60,074 nucleotides of DNA from NCBI GenBank assembly GCA_007695115.1, contig REEK01000166.1, forward strand, positions 1 to 60,074, given 5' to 3'. The notes beneath the pieces were generated by a model that saw only the letters and a program-made list of their open reading frames with translations, was not told the origin of the DNA and did no database searches. The position numbers and the translations under genes were made by a program. Origin of the DNA: Sphaerobacteraceae bacterium. Lineage in GTDB: Bacteria; Chloroflexota; Chloroflexia; Thermomicrobiales; Thermomicrobiaceae. Positions within the stretch are counted from its first letter, which is position 1, and every line of letters begins with the position of its first letter. Shown in pieces: positions 19,386 to 27,105 of this stretch.

Positions 19386-19910
19386 TTGACTGGTAGCAAT
19401 AGTGGAAAAGTCCTTGTTGGCATCTTTCGTGATCGCGTGAAGGCAGAAGGCGCCCTGAATGAACTGCACGAAGCCGGATTTACCGAAGAGCAGACTGGCT
19501 TCGTCATTCGTGGCAAGCGAGATCCGGGTGATGATGAATCCCCGATCGAGAACGATTCTGACCTCGAAAAGAGTTCTACCGGTAGCGGCATCCTCGCCGG
19601 TAGCACCGCCGGAGGCGTTATCGGCGCAGTAGCAACCGGGTTGATTCCGGGAGTTGGTCCGGTGATCGCGGCGGGCATACTGGCTGGCGTTGTTGGTGGG
19701 GCGGCTGTTGGCGGCGTGGCCGGGGGAGTGATCGGTACGCTCAAAGGTATCGGTATTCCCGATGATGAAGCAAAGATCTACGAAGAAGAATTCAACGCCG
19801 GCCATCCCCTGATTACCGTCGATGCCGGTGATCGCCGGGAAGAAGCCTGGAAGATTCTGCAGCAGCACGGCGCGTACGACGCACACACCCGGCCCGCGAT
19901 AGACGAGTAA
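19386..19910 (+). CDS. Glycine-zipper stress-type membrane protein, copy 1
   Basis: A 174-residue protein. Residues 8-45 form a small alpha/beta domain (VGIFRDRVKAEGALNELHEA, as in the general-stress-protein 17M family), residues 60-120 are a glycine-zipper hydrophobic hairpin (LIPGVGPVIAAGILAGVVGG), and a C-terminal domain ends AWKILQQHGAYDAHTRP. Start is TTG at 19386 with AGGAAGG upstream. It is followed 75 bases later by a paralogue with the same layout. The family is often linked to stress response; mechanism unknown. Confidence 0.75.
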   Translation: MTGSNSGKVLVGIFRDRVKAEGALNELHEAGFTEEQTGFVIRGKRDPGDDESPIENDSDLEKSSTGSGILAGSTAGGVIGAVATGLIPGVGPVIAAGILAGVVGGAAVGGVAGGVIGTLKGIGIPDDEAKIYEEEFNAGHPLITVDAGDRREEAWKILQQHGAYDAHTRPAIDE

Positions 19911-19985
19911 TCGCACCGCCCTGGAGCTACTGCAGCCAGATCGCAAATCGTCTTTACAGACGATAATGAGAGAGGACCATGACCG

Positions 19986-20489
19986 ATGGTTGAACGACAC
20001 CACACTGGAGCCGTCGTCGGCGTGTTTCGCGATCGGCGCGACGCAGAGCGAGCAGTAGAGGAACTCCATCTGGCAGGCTACGACGAAAGCCAGATCGGTT
20101 TTGCAGCACCTGATGATCAGGATGCTCCCGCCGGGACGACAGACACAGATGTCGATTCAGGATCGGGTGCCAGAGCCGGTGCTGGCGTCGCCGGTGGCGG
20201 GATTGCAGGCGGGATACTTGGCGCTGCTGCGGTTGGATTGATTCCCGGGATCGGTCCGGTTATTGCGGTCGGCGCGCTGGCCGGGATTCTGGGTGGTGCG
20301 GCCGCGGGTGGAATCGCCGGGGCGCTTGTAGGAATGGGCGTTGCTGACGAGGATGCCGAGGTCTACGCGGCAGAGTTCAAGGCCGGTCGAACGATCGTTG
20401 TTGTCCAGCCAGATGGAGACGCTCAGATCGAGGAACGGACCATTCTGGAGCGACACGGAGCCTACGACGCCCAGACGCGCCCGGAATAG
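19986..20489 (+). CDS. Glycine-zipper stress-type membrane protein, copy 2
   Basis: A 167-residue paralogue of the gene before it, with the same order: N-terminal VGVFRDRRDAERAVEELHLAGY, acidic linker, glycine-zipper block LIPGIGPVIAVGALAGILGG and C-terminal ILERHGAYDAQTRPE. A GAGAGAGG site precedes the ATG at 19986. The two genes are a tandem duplication that has diverged in the linker while keeping the glycine zipper and the HGAYDAxTRP end. Confidence 0.75.
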   Translation: MVERHHTGAVVGVFRDRRDAERAVEELHLAGYDESQIGFAAPDDQDAPAGTTDTDVDSGSGARAGAGVAGGGIAGGILGAAAVGLIPGIGPVIAVGALAGILGGAAAGGIAGALVGMGVADEDAEVYAAEFKAGRTIVVVQPDGDAQIEERTILERHGAYDAQTRPE

Positions 20490-20645
20490 TAACGGCACCT
20501 GTATGTGAAACAGATTCCATCACCGCATCGCGAGTCAGGATCGATTCTCCGGCCAGACATGACCTGAGCGAAGCTGGATGCCTTCAGGTTTCCCCAACGC
20601 GTTCGAACCGGTGGCAGCATCGGTCGGAACGAGACGCCCGATGTG

Positions 20646-21872
20646 TCATGCGTCCAGCGAGAGCTTCCCGGGATTGTTGCGCTCTCCGGCCGTAAATGGA
20701 TTCTCCCAGCCGGCATCGCCGCGGGCAAAGCGGTTCGGATCAAACGGCTCGATATCCAGTGTCGATCGACCATTGGCTACGAGTTGCGCCATCGCCTTGC
20801 CGGTAGCCAGCGAGTAGGAGAATCCGCCCCCGTTGAACCCCGCCGCAACAAATAGCCCGGATCTATCTCCATAGGAGCCGATCATCGGTAGTCCATCGGC
20901 CGTAAAGCCCATCAGTCCGGACCAGGTACGCACCACTCGCAGATCCCGGAGTTTCGGGAAAATCGTCGACAGGCAATGGGCGATTCCGCCGATCGCGGGT
21001 GTGTGCGAATCTTCGGTAAAGAGCCCCAGCCCTTCATCGACATCCAGACGCCGGAAGCCGCCGCACAGAATCTGGCCAGAGTGTGTCTGCCGCCCGTACT
21101 CCTTATCGTAGTTCGTGGAGAACGGCATCGGCAGGATCTGGCCGACCGGCTGGGTGACCAGAATCTGACCTCGTGCCGGAACGATCGCGCCGTCTGGCAG
21201 GTCTGGTAGCAGATCACGCGTCCAGGCATTGGTGGCAATTACCACAGCCCCGGCCTCTACGCTGCCATGCTCAGTTTCCAGTCCAGTGACCTGATTGCCG
21301 TCCATCAGCACCCGCTTGACCTCGGTATGAGTAATGAACCGGGTGTCGTAATGACGGGAGCCGTTAGCCAGTGCGTGAACCAGCTGGAAGGGCCAGAGGT
21401 GTCCACTGTTCCGCTTCCATTCCACCCCGAGAATCGAATCACTCAGTGCGGGAATCAGCTCGCGCGCTTCCCGGCTATCCAGCCATTCGACATCGGTTCC
21501 AGCCGCCTGCTGGTGGATGACCGCCTGTTTGAGAAACGCAGCCTGCTCATCATTGGTCGCCACATCGATCCCGCCGGTTACCATCAGTGAGAAATCATCA
21601 TCCAGCTCCCGGGAGAGCTCGTCCTGCAGCATCCGGAAGTTCTCTCCGGTGAGTGCAGCGATTGCCTCCCCGGCAGTGGCGTGCAGCGCCGAACCGGTGC
21701 CGGTGATCCCCCCGTTGCGGCCCGAAGCGCCTGAGCAGATCCCTCGGCGATCGAAGACCGCGATCGATTTGCCACGCTTGGCCAGCTGGTAGGCGATCGA
21801 GCAGCCAGCAACCCCGGCTCCGACAATGGCAACGTCGACACTGGTTGGTAATGCGTGATTCTGCTCTTCCAC
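20646..21872 (-). CDS. FAD-dependent amino-acid/amine oxidase (DAO family)
   Basis: A 408-residue flavoprotein. The N-terminal Rossmann motif VAIVGAGVAGCSIAYQLAKR (residues 14-33), the family GASGRNGG turn near residue 50, a mid-protein ATNAWT and the C-terminal FNGGGFSYSLATGKAMAQL match glycine oxidase/sarcosine oxidase-type DAO proteins. It likely oxidises a secondary amine or D-amino acid with oxygen as acceptor; substrate cannot be inferred. It is a single gene with no related neighbour. Confidence 0.88.
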   Translation of the reverse strand: MEEQNHALPTSVDVAIVGAGVAGCSIAYQLAKRGKSIAVFDRRGICSGASGRNGGITGTGSALHATAGEAIAALTGENFRMLQDELSRELDDDFSLMVTGGIDVATNDEQAAFLKQAVIHQQAAGTDVEWLDSREARELIPALSDSILGVEWKRNSGHLWPFQLVHALANGSRHYDTRFITHTEVKRVLMDGNQVTGLETEHGSVEAGAVVIATNAWTRDLLPDLPDGAIVPARGQILVTQPVGQILPMPFSTNYDKEYGRQTHSGQILCGGFRRLDVDEGLGLFTEDSHTPAIGGIAHCLSTIFPKLRDLRVVRTWSGLMGFTADGLPMIGSYGDRSGLFVAAGFNGGGFSYSLATGKAMAQLVANGRSTLDIEPFDPNRFARGDAGWENPFTAGERNNPGKLSLDA

Positions 21873-22021
21873 AGAACGACTCCCTTGGTTCGATGCGAGC
21901 TTGCAGAGAATTCAACAGAGCGGGCTAATCCATTTATGCGCTGGTGTGTTGATCAGTGCAGTCATGTGACGGCGATAATAGCAGCCCTGTCCAACCTGTG
22001 CGACGTGGAGTGCTTTCAAGC

Positions 22022-22951
22022 TCAGTCCAGCAACGCGTTCGAGAAGAACTGCTCCATGCGTTCGGCGTACTCTTCGGGGACAACCTCATGCGCGTCGAAG
22101 TGATGTGCCCCCTCAACCAGCCACGAATCGACGTTTGGTCCGGCGGCTGCGAGGTTTCGTTCTGTGTGATCCGGGGGAACCGCGTCGTCATCCAGTCCAT
22201 GGATCAATAGAATCGGGCGATCGTCGATCTGGGCAATTGCCTCAACCGGGCGGGCATCGTCCAGGCTGGCGCTGGCTCTCCATTCGGAGATTCGCTTTGC
22301 CACCGGCCCGAATGGAAATGCCGGAAGGCCGATGTAGCGCTGGAAGCTGGAATCGATCACGTTGTCACCATCGCTGAAGGCGCCCTCGGCGGCGATTGCC
22401 TGAAGGCGTTCATCCCGGGCGCCTCCGAGAATCGCCGTTGCACCTCCGAGCGAGGCGCCGAAGACCCCGATCCGGTCCGGGCTGACATCCGGGTGCTCTG
22501 CCATGAAATCGACCGCGCTCTCGAGATCCCGCTGCTCGAGCGCCCCCATAGTTGAGAACACTCCATCCCCATAACGCTCCGGGTGACGTCCGTCGTAAGT
22601 CAGGACGTTGAATCCAGCCTCATTGAGAATGCTGGCGATCGGCAACATCTGATCCTGGAGCTGGCTGAACCCATGCAGCAGTATCACTCCGCCATCATGC
22701 TCCCCGGGGAAAAATCGCCCGGACAACGTGACCCCGGTCTGGCTATCGAAGCTGATTTCTTCCGGCTGCAGCTCCGGATAATCAGCCAGCGACCACGGCG
22801 TGGTGCCGATCTCCGGACCGAGCGCCCGATCAGAAGCAATCCAGCCGACCGTGCCGACAATCACCACCATGAGCAGCGCCACGCTGAAGAGGCTCCAGGT
22901 GATGATCCGGCCGGTCCGGCGGCTCACTTTCCACTGCTGGGTATCGTCCAT
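22022..22951 (-). CDS. Membrane-anchored alpha/beta hydrolase
   Basis: A 309-residue protein. One N-terminal helix (residues 17-37) anchors it. The alpha/beta-hydrolase core shows the oxyanion region ILLHGFSQ (residues 92-99), nucleophile elbow GASLGG near 167, acid in HGLDDDAVP and His in GAHHFD. It resembles the dienelactone-hydrolase/prolyl-oligopeptidase-like esterases. Divergent from the LysM gene, with both starts facing the 198-bp gap that contains a promoter. Confidence 0.85.
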   Translation of the reverse strand: MDDTQQWKVSRRTGRIITWSLFSVALLMVVIVGTVGWIASDRALGPEIGTTPWSLADYPELQPEEISFDSQTGVTLSGRFFPGEHDGGVILLHGFSQLQDQMLPIASILNEAGFNVLTYDGRHPERYGDGVFSTMGALEQRDLESAVDFMAEHPDVSPDRIGVFGASLGGATAILGGARDERLQAIAAEGAFSDGDNVIDSSFQRYIGLPAFPFGPVAKRISEWRASASLDDARPVEAIAQIDDRPILLIHGLDDDAVPPDHTERNLAAAGPNVDSWLVEGAHHFDAHEVVPEEYAERMEQFFSNALLD

Positions 22952-23055
22952 GGTTGTTTCGTCTCACTAACTCGGGCAGACGCGTACTGGCGTGCATGGT
23001 CGCACGCCCCGGCCGGGAGCGTCCAGACTACTTCAGGAAGGTGACTACGACCCCC

Positions 23056-23084
23056 TTGTCATGCTGTCACAGCGATGCTATCCT
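23056..23084 (+). promoter_or_regulatory. Putative promoter of the LysM protein gene
   Basis: TTGTCA (23056-23061) and TATCCT (23079-23084) are separated by 17 bases and lie 66 bases upstream of the ATG at 23150. Both fit the vegetative sigma consensus moderately (5/6 and 4/6). Confidence 0.5.
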
Positions 23085-23149
23085 AGGTGTACCTACATAC
23101 TGTACGGTCACTCTCGCTATCATCCGCGGGCACAAGGGGGTAATGGAAA

Positions 23150-24880
23150 ATGACTGATTACACAGGTACGGCTACCAGGAGCACACTGGTGGATCGATAT
23201 GCTGAACGAATGCACAACCACACTCCAGGGCCGGTGACTGTTACCCGCGTTCGACGGCCGTCGAGCGGGATTCAGACATTCGGTCGGGCTCCGGTGCTGC
23301 GGCAGCGAAATCGTTCTACTCGTTCCCGACAAGCAATCACCACACTGGTCGCCACCGCAATTCTGGCCACGTCGACACCGGCTATGACGAACGCGCAGTC
23401 GTCGACCTACCAGGTTCAGCCAGGCGATACGCTTGGACAGATAGCGCTGGATCACGGCGTCAGTGTCGATGAGCTCATCAGCCTGAACAACATCGAGAGT
23501 TCTGACCAGATCGTTGCTGGTAGTGAATTGATTCTCTCTGCAAATGATGGATCATCCGGACAGGGTGATGTTCAAACTGGTCATTCAGTCTACGTGGTTC
23601 AAGAAGGCGACACGCTGGGACAGATAGCGCTGGATCACGGAGTCAGTGTTGCTGAAATCATCAGGCTGAACTACATCCAGAGCTCTGACCAGATCGTTGC
23701 TGGTATTCAGTTGATCATCCCTGTTGCCCAGGAGGCAATCGAAGACGTAGACGAATATGAAGACGAGAACGACGTTCAGGTTGGTGACACCGTCTATGAG
23801 ATTCAACCGGGTGACACGCTGCTGGCGATTGCAGCCCAGCACGGTGTCGAACTTCCGGACCTGCTCGCAATCAATGACATCGAAGACACCGAACAGATCT
23901 TCGCCGGCGATTTCCTGATCATCCCGACCAGTGGATCCGGGCCCAGCCACGATAGCAACGGGACAGTGGAGCCTGTCGAGACCGAATCCAGTGATCAGCA
24001 GGCACAGCAGGAGCCTGTCGAGACTGAATCCAGTGAACCGCAGGCACCACAGCAGCCAGTGGTGTCCGGTAAGGACATTGTTGAGGACCAGAGCCACATC
24101 GCAGCCCTTCATCTGGCTGCGCGTGGCGAAACCCCGGGCGACATTGCCGCACGCTACGATATCTCGGTTGAGCAATTGCTTCAGGCAAACAATCTCACCT
24201 CGGATGACATGATCAGCCAGGGAGACATGCTGCGGATACCGGATGCGTCCTGGGATCCGTCTTCATCCAGCGCCGCTGCGCCATCATCTGGAACTGCGGT
24301 CGAAGCCCCGGATCAATCCGATAGCGCCATGCTGGAGAATATGCCTGTTCAGCAGCAGTCACTGCCACTGAGCACCGAAGCTGCCGCGCTAAGCATGGCC
24401 ACCAACTACTGGGGCCATCAGGTGTCCGAATGGGTCTTTATCGAGAACATGCCGTATCACCAGAACCCTCATCATGGGTTCCGTGGTGATATGAACGGCG
24501 AGTTCGGCGGCACGGCCGATTACGGCGTCTATGCCAATCCGCTCGCCTCGCTGGTTTCCAATTACGGGTTCGTCGGAGACGAGTTCTACACCATGGGAGA
24601 TCCCGCCGAACTCAAGCAACGCATCGATAGTGGCCAACCGGTGCTGGTCTGGATGACAAACCAGGCGACACCGCAGGAGAGCTTCTCCGAGTGGTATCAG
24701 GGTGAGCGATTCACGCTGGTGCCGGAGCAATCCGTGGTTGTAGCTTACGGATACGACGAGGATAACATCTACGTTGCTGATCCCATGAACGGGCAGTCCG
24801 CCACGCACTCCTGGAGCGCGTTCATCGACTCCTCGAGTCACTTCGACGGGATGTCGATGGCGGTCTATCCCGCGGGATAG
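23150..24880 (+). CDS. Four-LysM protein with degenerate C39-like peptidase domain
   Basis: A 576-residue exported protein. A long basic N-region leads to a hydrophobic segment (about residues 62-82) that looks like a signal peptide or anchor. Three LysM repeats (near residues 86-130, 148-190, 212-256), a Gln/Glu/Ser-rich linker and a fourth LysM (near 318-362) bind peptidoglycan. Residues 395-576 resemble peptidase C39-like domains, but the place of the catalytic Cys reads LPLSTEAA (Thr) and the catalytic His position reads EQSVVVAYGYD (Gln), so it is probably non-catalytic. LysM 1 and 2 are nearly identical in DNA (23424-23467 and 23605-23648), a recent duplication. Confidence 0.85.
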   Translation: MTDYTGTATRSTLVDRYAERMHNHTPGPVTVTRVRRPSSGIQTFGRAPVLRQRNRSTRSRQAITTLVATAILATSTPAMTNAQSSTYQVQPGDTLGQIALDHGVSVDELISLNNIESSDQIVAGSELILSANDGSSGQGDVQTGHSVYVVQEGDTLGQIALDHGVSVAEIIRLNYIQSSDQIVAGIQLIIPVAQEAIEDVDEYEDENDVQVGDTVYEIQPGDTLLAIAAQHGVELPDLLAINDIEDTEQIFAGDFLIIPTSGSGPSHDSNGTVEPVETESSDQQAQQEPVETESSEPQAPQQPVVSGKDIVEDQSHIAALHLAARGETPGDIAARYDISVEQLLQANNLTSDDMISQGDMLRIPDASWDPSSSSAAAPSSGTAVEAPDQSDSAMLENMPVQQQSLPLSTEAAALSMATNYWGHQVSEWVFIENMPYHQNPHHGFRGDMNGEFGGTADYGVYANPLASLVSNYGFVGDEFYTMGDPAELKQRIDSGQPVLVWMTNQATPQESFSEWYQGERFTLVPEQSVVVAYGYDEDNIYVADPMNGQSATHSWSAFIDSSSHFDGMSMAVYPAG

Positions 24881-25064
24881 GGAAGGGAGCCAGGCCAGGA
24901 GCTGGCGGCCGATCCGGCTGCCGGCTCTGGTCGGGTCATTTCTCCAGCTAGCCGTGAAGCCCCCTCTGTTAGACTATGCTCACTGATCTGATATTGCCCA
25001 CCGGGTAATCGTTCGCTCTGAATACCTGTTCTGGAATCTGGAACAGGGACAATGCTGGCGACTC

Positions 25065-26402
25065 ATGGACCTCTCCTTCCAACTCATTGCGATCCTGCTC
25101 CTGCTGCTGGTGAATGCGATATTCGTGCTGGCGGAGTTTGCCTTCGCATCTGTGCGCCGCGAGCGGGTCAGCGACCTCGCAGACCAGGGAGAGGGCTGGG
25201 CTAGCTCGCTCCTCGACGCACTCGATCAGCTCGATCGGTACCTCCCCGCCATTCAGCTCGGCGTCACCATGTCCAGCATCGCGCTCGGCTGGGTCGGTGT
25301 ACCGGCGCTGGCCCGGATCATTCAACCGCCGCTTGAATCCCTGACCGGCGAAACGGTCGCCACCATAACCGCGGCCACCATCGCCCTGGCCATCGCGTTC
25401 CTGCTATTGACCCTGGTGCATGTTGCCCTGGCGGAGCTTGTGCCGAAATCGGTCGCCTTGCAGTATCCGGAGCCGATCGCTCGCGGGGTACTGACGCCGG
25501 TCTGGCTGACGCTCAACCTGTTCCGTCCTTTCAATTTCATCATCAGGGTTGTGGCTGGACGACTGTTGCTCCTGAGCGGTGTCGAGCCGATGTCAGGGCA
25601 AGGGCGCATCTACACCGAGGACGAACTGCGCAACATCGTGGCGGCCAGTCGTCTGGGCGGAGAGCTGGTCAAGACCGAGGAAGAGATCATCCGTCGGGCA
25701 TTCGTATTTCACGATTACAACGCGGAGGGCATCATGGTGCCGCGGACCGAGATGGTCTCCCTGCCGCTCGATGTCAGCCGGGATGAACTCCTGGAGACAT
25801 TGAATCGACACAAATATGGCCGGTATCCGATCTACAGCCGGGACATCGATGACATCCAGGGGATCCTCTATGTGAAAGAGCTGGTTCCGATACTCGCGGC
25901 GGCTGGTCCGGATGACGTGCCCGATATCGCCGGGTTGATGCGTCCTGCGCTGACGGTGCCCACCTCGATCCCAATCGACGACTTGCTGGAAGAGATGCGC
26001 ACCCGCGGGACGCATCTGGCGATCGTGGTAGATGAGTACGGGGGAACCGCTGGCATGGTCACGCTGGACGATATTCTGGAGCGTGTTCTGGGTGAAGTTC
26101 CGGATGAGTTCGAGCGCACCGCCCCGGATATTGTGCCGGAAGTCGATGGCTGGGCCAGAGTGGATGGGTTGACCCTGCTGTCAGACGTCAACGACTACTT
26201 CAAGCTGGATCTGCAAGCGGATGAGACCAACACAATCGGTGGGTACGTGTTCTTCGAGCTCGGTCATCAACCAAGAGTCGGCGACACGATCATGATCGAT
26301 GGCTACGCGGTACGCGTGGAGCGGCTGGATGGCTTGCGTATCAGTGAGGTGCGGTTCATCCCTGCTGATCTCGATCCGATCGATACCGCCTCGCCAGAAT
26401 AG
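25065..26402 (+). CDS. CNNM/CBS/CorC_HlyC-type membrane protein
   Basis: A 445-residue protein with an N-terminal DUF21/CNNM domain of about four helices (residues 3-180), a CBS pair (near 205-325) and a C-terminal transporter-associated CorC_HlyC domain (near 340-430). Typical signs are LAEFAFASVRRERV, VPRTEM and VVDEYGGTAGMVTLDDILE. The family is linked to Mg2+/Co2+ homeostasis; direct transport by this member is inferred from family only. The ATG at 25065 gives the standard N-terminus. Confidence 0.92.
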   Translation: MDLSFQLIAILLLLLVNAIFVLAEFAFASVRRERVSDLADQGEGWASSLLDALDQLDRYLPAIQLGVTMSSIALGWVGVPALARIIQPPLESLTGETVATITAATIALAIAFLLLTLVHVALAELVPKSVALQYPEPIARGVLTPVWLTLNLFRPFNFIIRVVAGRLLLLSGVEPMSGQGRIYTEDELRNIVAASRLGGELVKTEEEIIRRAFVFHDYNAEGIMVPRTEMVSLPLDVSRDELLETLNRHKYGRYPIYSRDIDDIQGILYVKELVPILAAAGPDDVPDIAGLMRPALTVPTSIPIDDLLEEMRTRGTHLAIVVDEYGGTAGMVTLDDILERVLGEVPDEFERTAPDIVPEVDGWARVDGLTLLSDVNDYFKLDLQADETNTIGGYVFFELGHQPRVGDTIMIDGYAVRVERLDGLRISEVRFIPADLDPIDTASPE

Positions 26403-26443
26403 CGTGCTGAACGATTCCCAACCCGGCGGGCATCCCGATTCGT

Positions 26444-26965
26444 CTAGGTCTGCGGCTGTTCCAGCCGGTCGGTCAGAATCATCATAATCAGGGTCTGATC
26501 ATCGTACTCGTTCACCGTGACCAGCAACGAGGCGATATCGTTCTCAGCGGTCATCTCACGGGAACCAACCCGTCGCTCGGTCCAGCCGAGTTCAGCCAGG
26601 GCTCCGCGATAGAACCCGATGACCTCGCTGGCATCGGCGTCCAGCCCATCCAGAAGCAGCGTTCCACCGTTCTCGACCTGCGACGCGTGCGGTTCGAAAT
26701 CGAGCACCTCGCCATCCTGGAACCGGGGTACGCCAGCTTCTTGCCATTCTGAGAGGATGTCGAGCTCGTCTTCATCGATCTGAATGGCATTCGGAGCATC
26801 ATCAGCTACGTCGGGCCCGCCATTGCCGGTCGTCGTTGCATCGCTGGCATCATCATTATTTGCGGCGGAGTCATCATCGCCATTGGCGCACGCCCCGGCG
26901 ATGGCCAGCAAGCTCACCAGAAGGAACATCAGCAGAGTACGGGCGTTTGATCCGAAGACGGTCAT
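26444..26965 (-). CDS. Lipoprotein of unknown function
   Basis: A 173-residue protein with a signal peptide ending in the lipobox AIAGAC (Cys near residue 26), then an Asp/Asn/Ala-rich spacer (residues 28-60) and a compact C-terminal domain with SEVIGFYRGALAELGW and a final hydrophobic strand LIMMILTDR. The C-terminal pattern resembles small stand-alone lipoprotein domains in Chloroflexota. Anchored outside the cytoplasmic membrane; role unknown. Confidence 0.7.
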   Translation of the reverse strand: MTVFGSNARTLLMFLLVSLLAIAGACANGDDDSAANNDDASDATTTGNGGPDVADDAPNAIQIDEDELDILSEWQEAGVPRFQDGEVLDFEPHASQVENGGTLLLDGLDADASEVIGFYRGALAELGWTERRVGSREMTAENDIASLLVTVNEYDDQTLIMMILTDRLEQPQT

Positions 26966-27105
26966 ATTGGTTTGCTGCTTTCACCTGGTTGACGTCGTGT
27001 CATGAGTAGGTCTGAATTCGACTGCCAATTCTACCAGCGAACCGGCGGGACGAAACCGTTGTCCCTTTGCGCATGTCAGACGGAAATGCTTGGTGTCTGG
27101 ATGGA

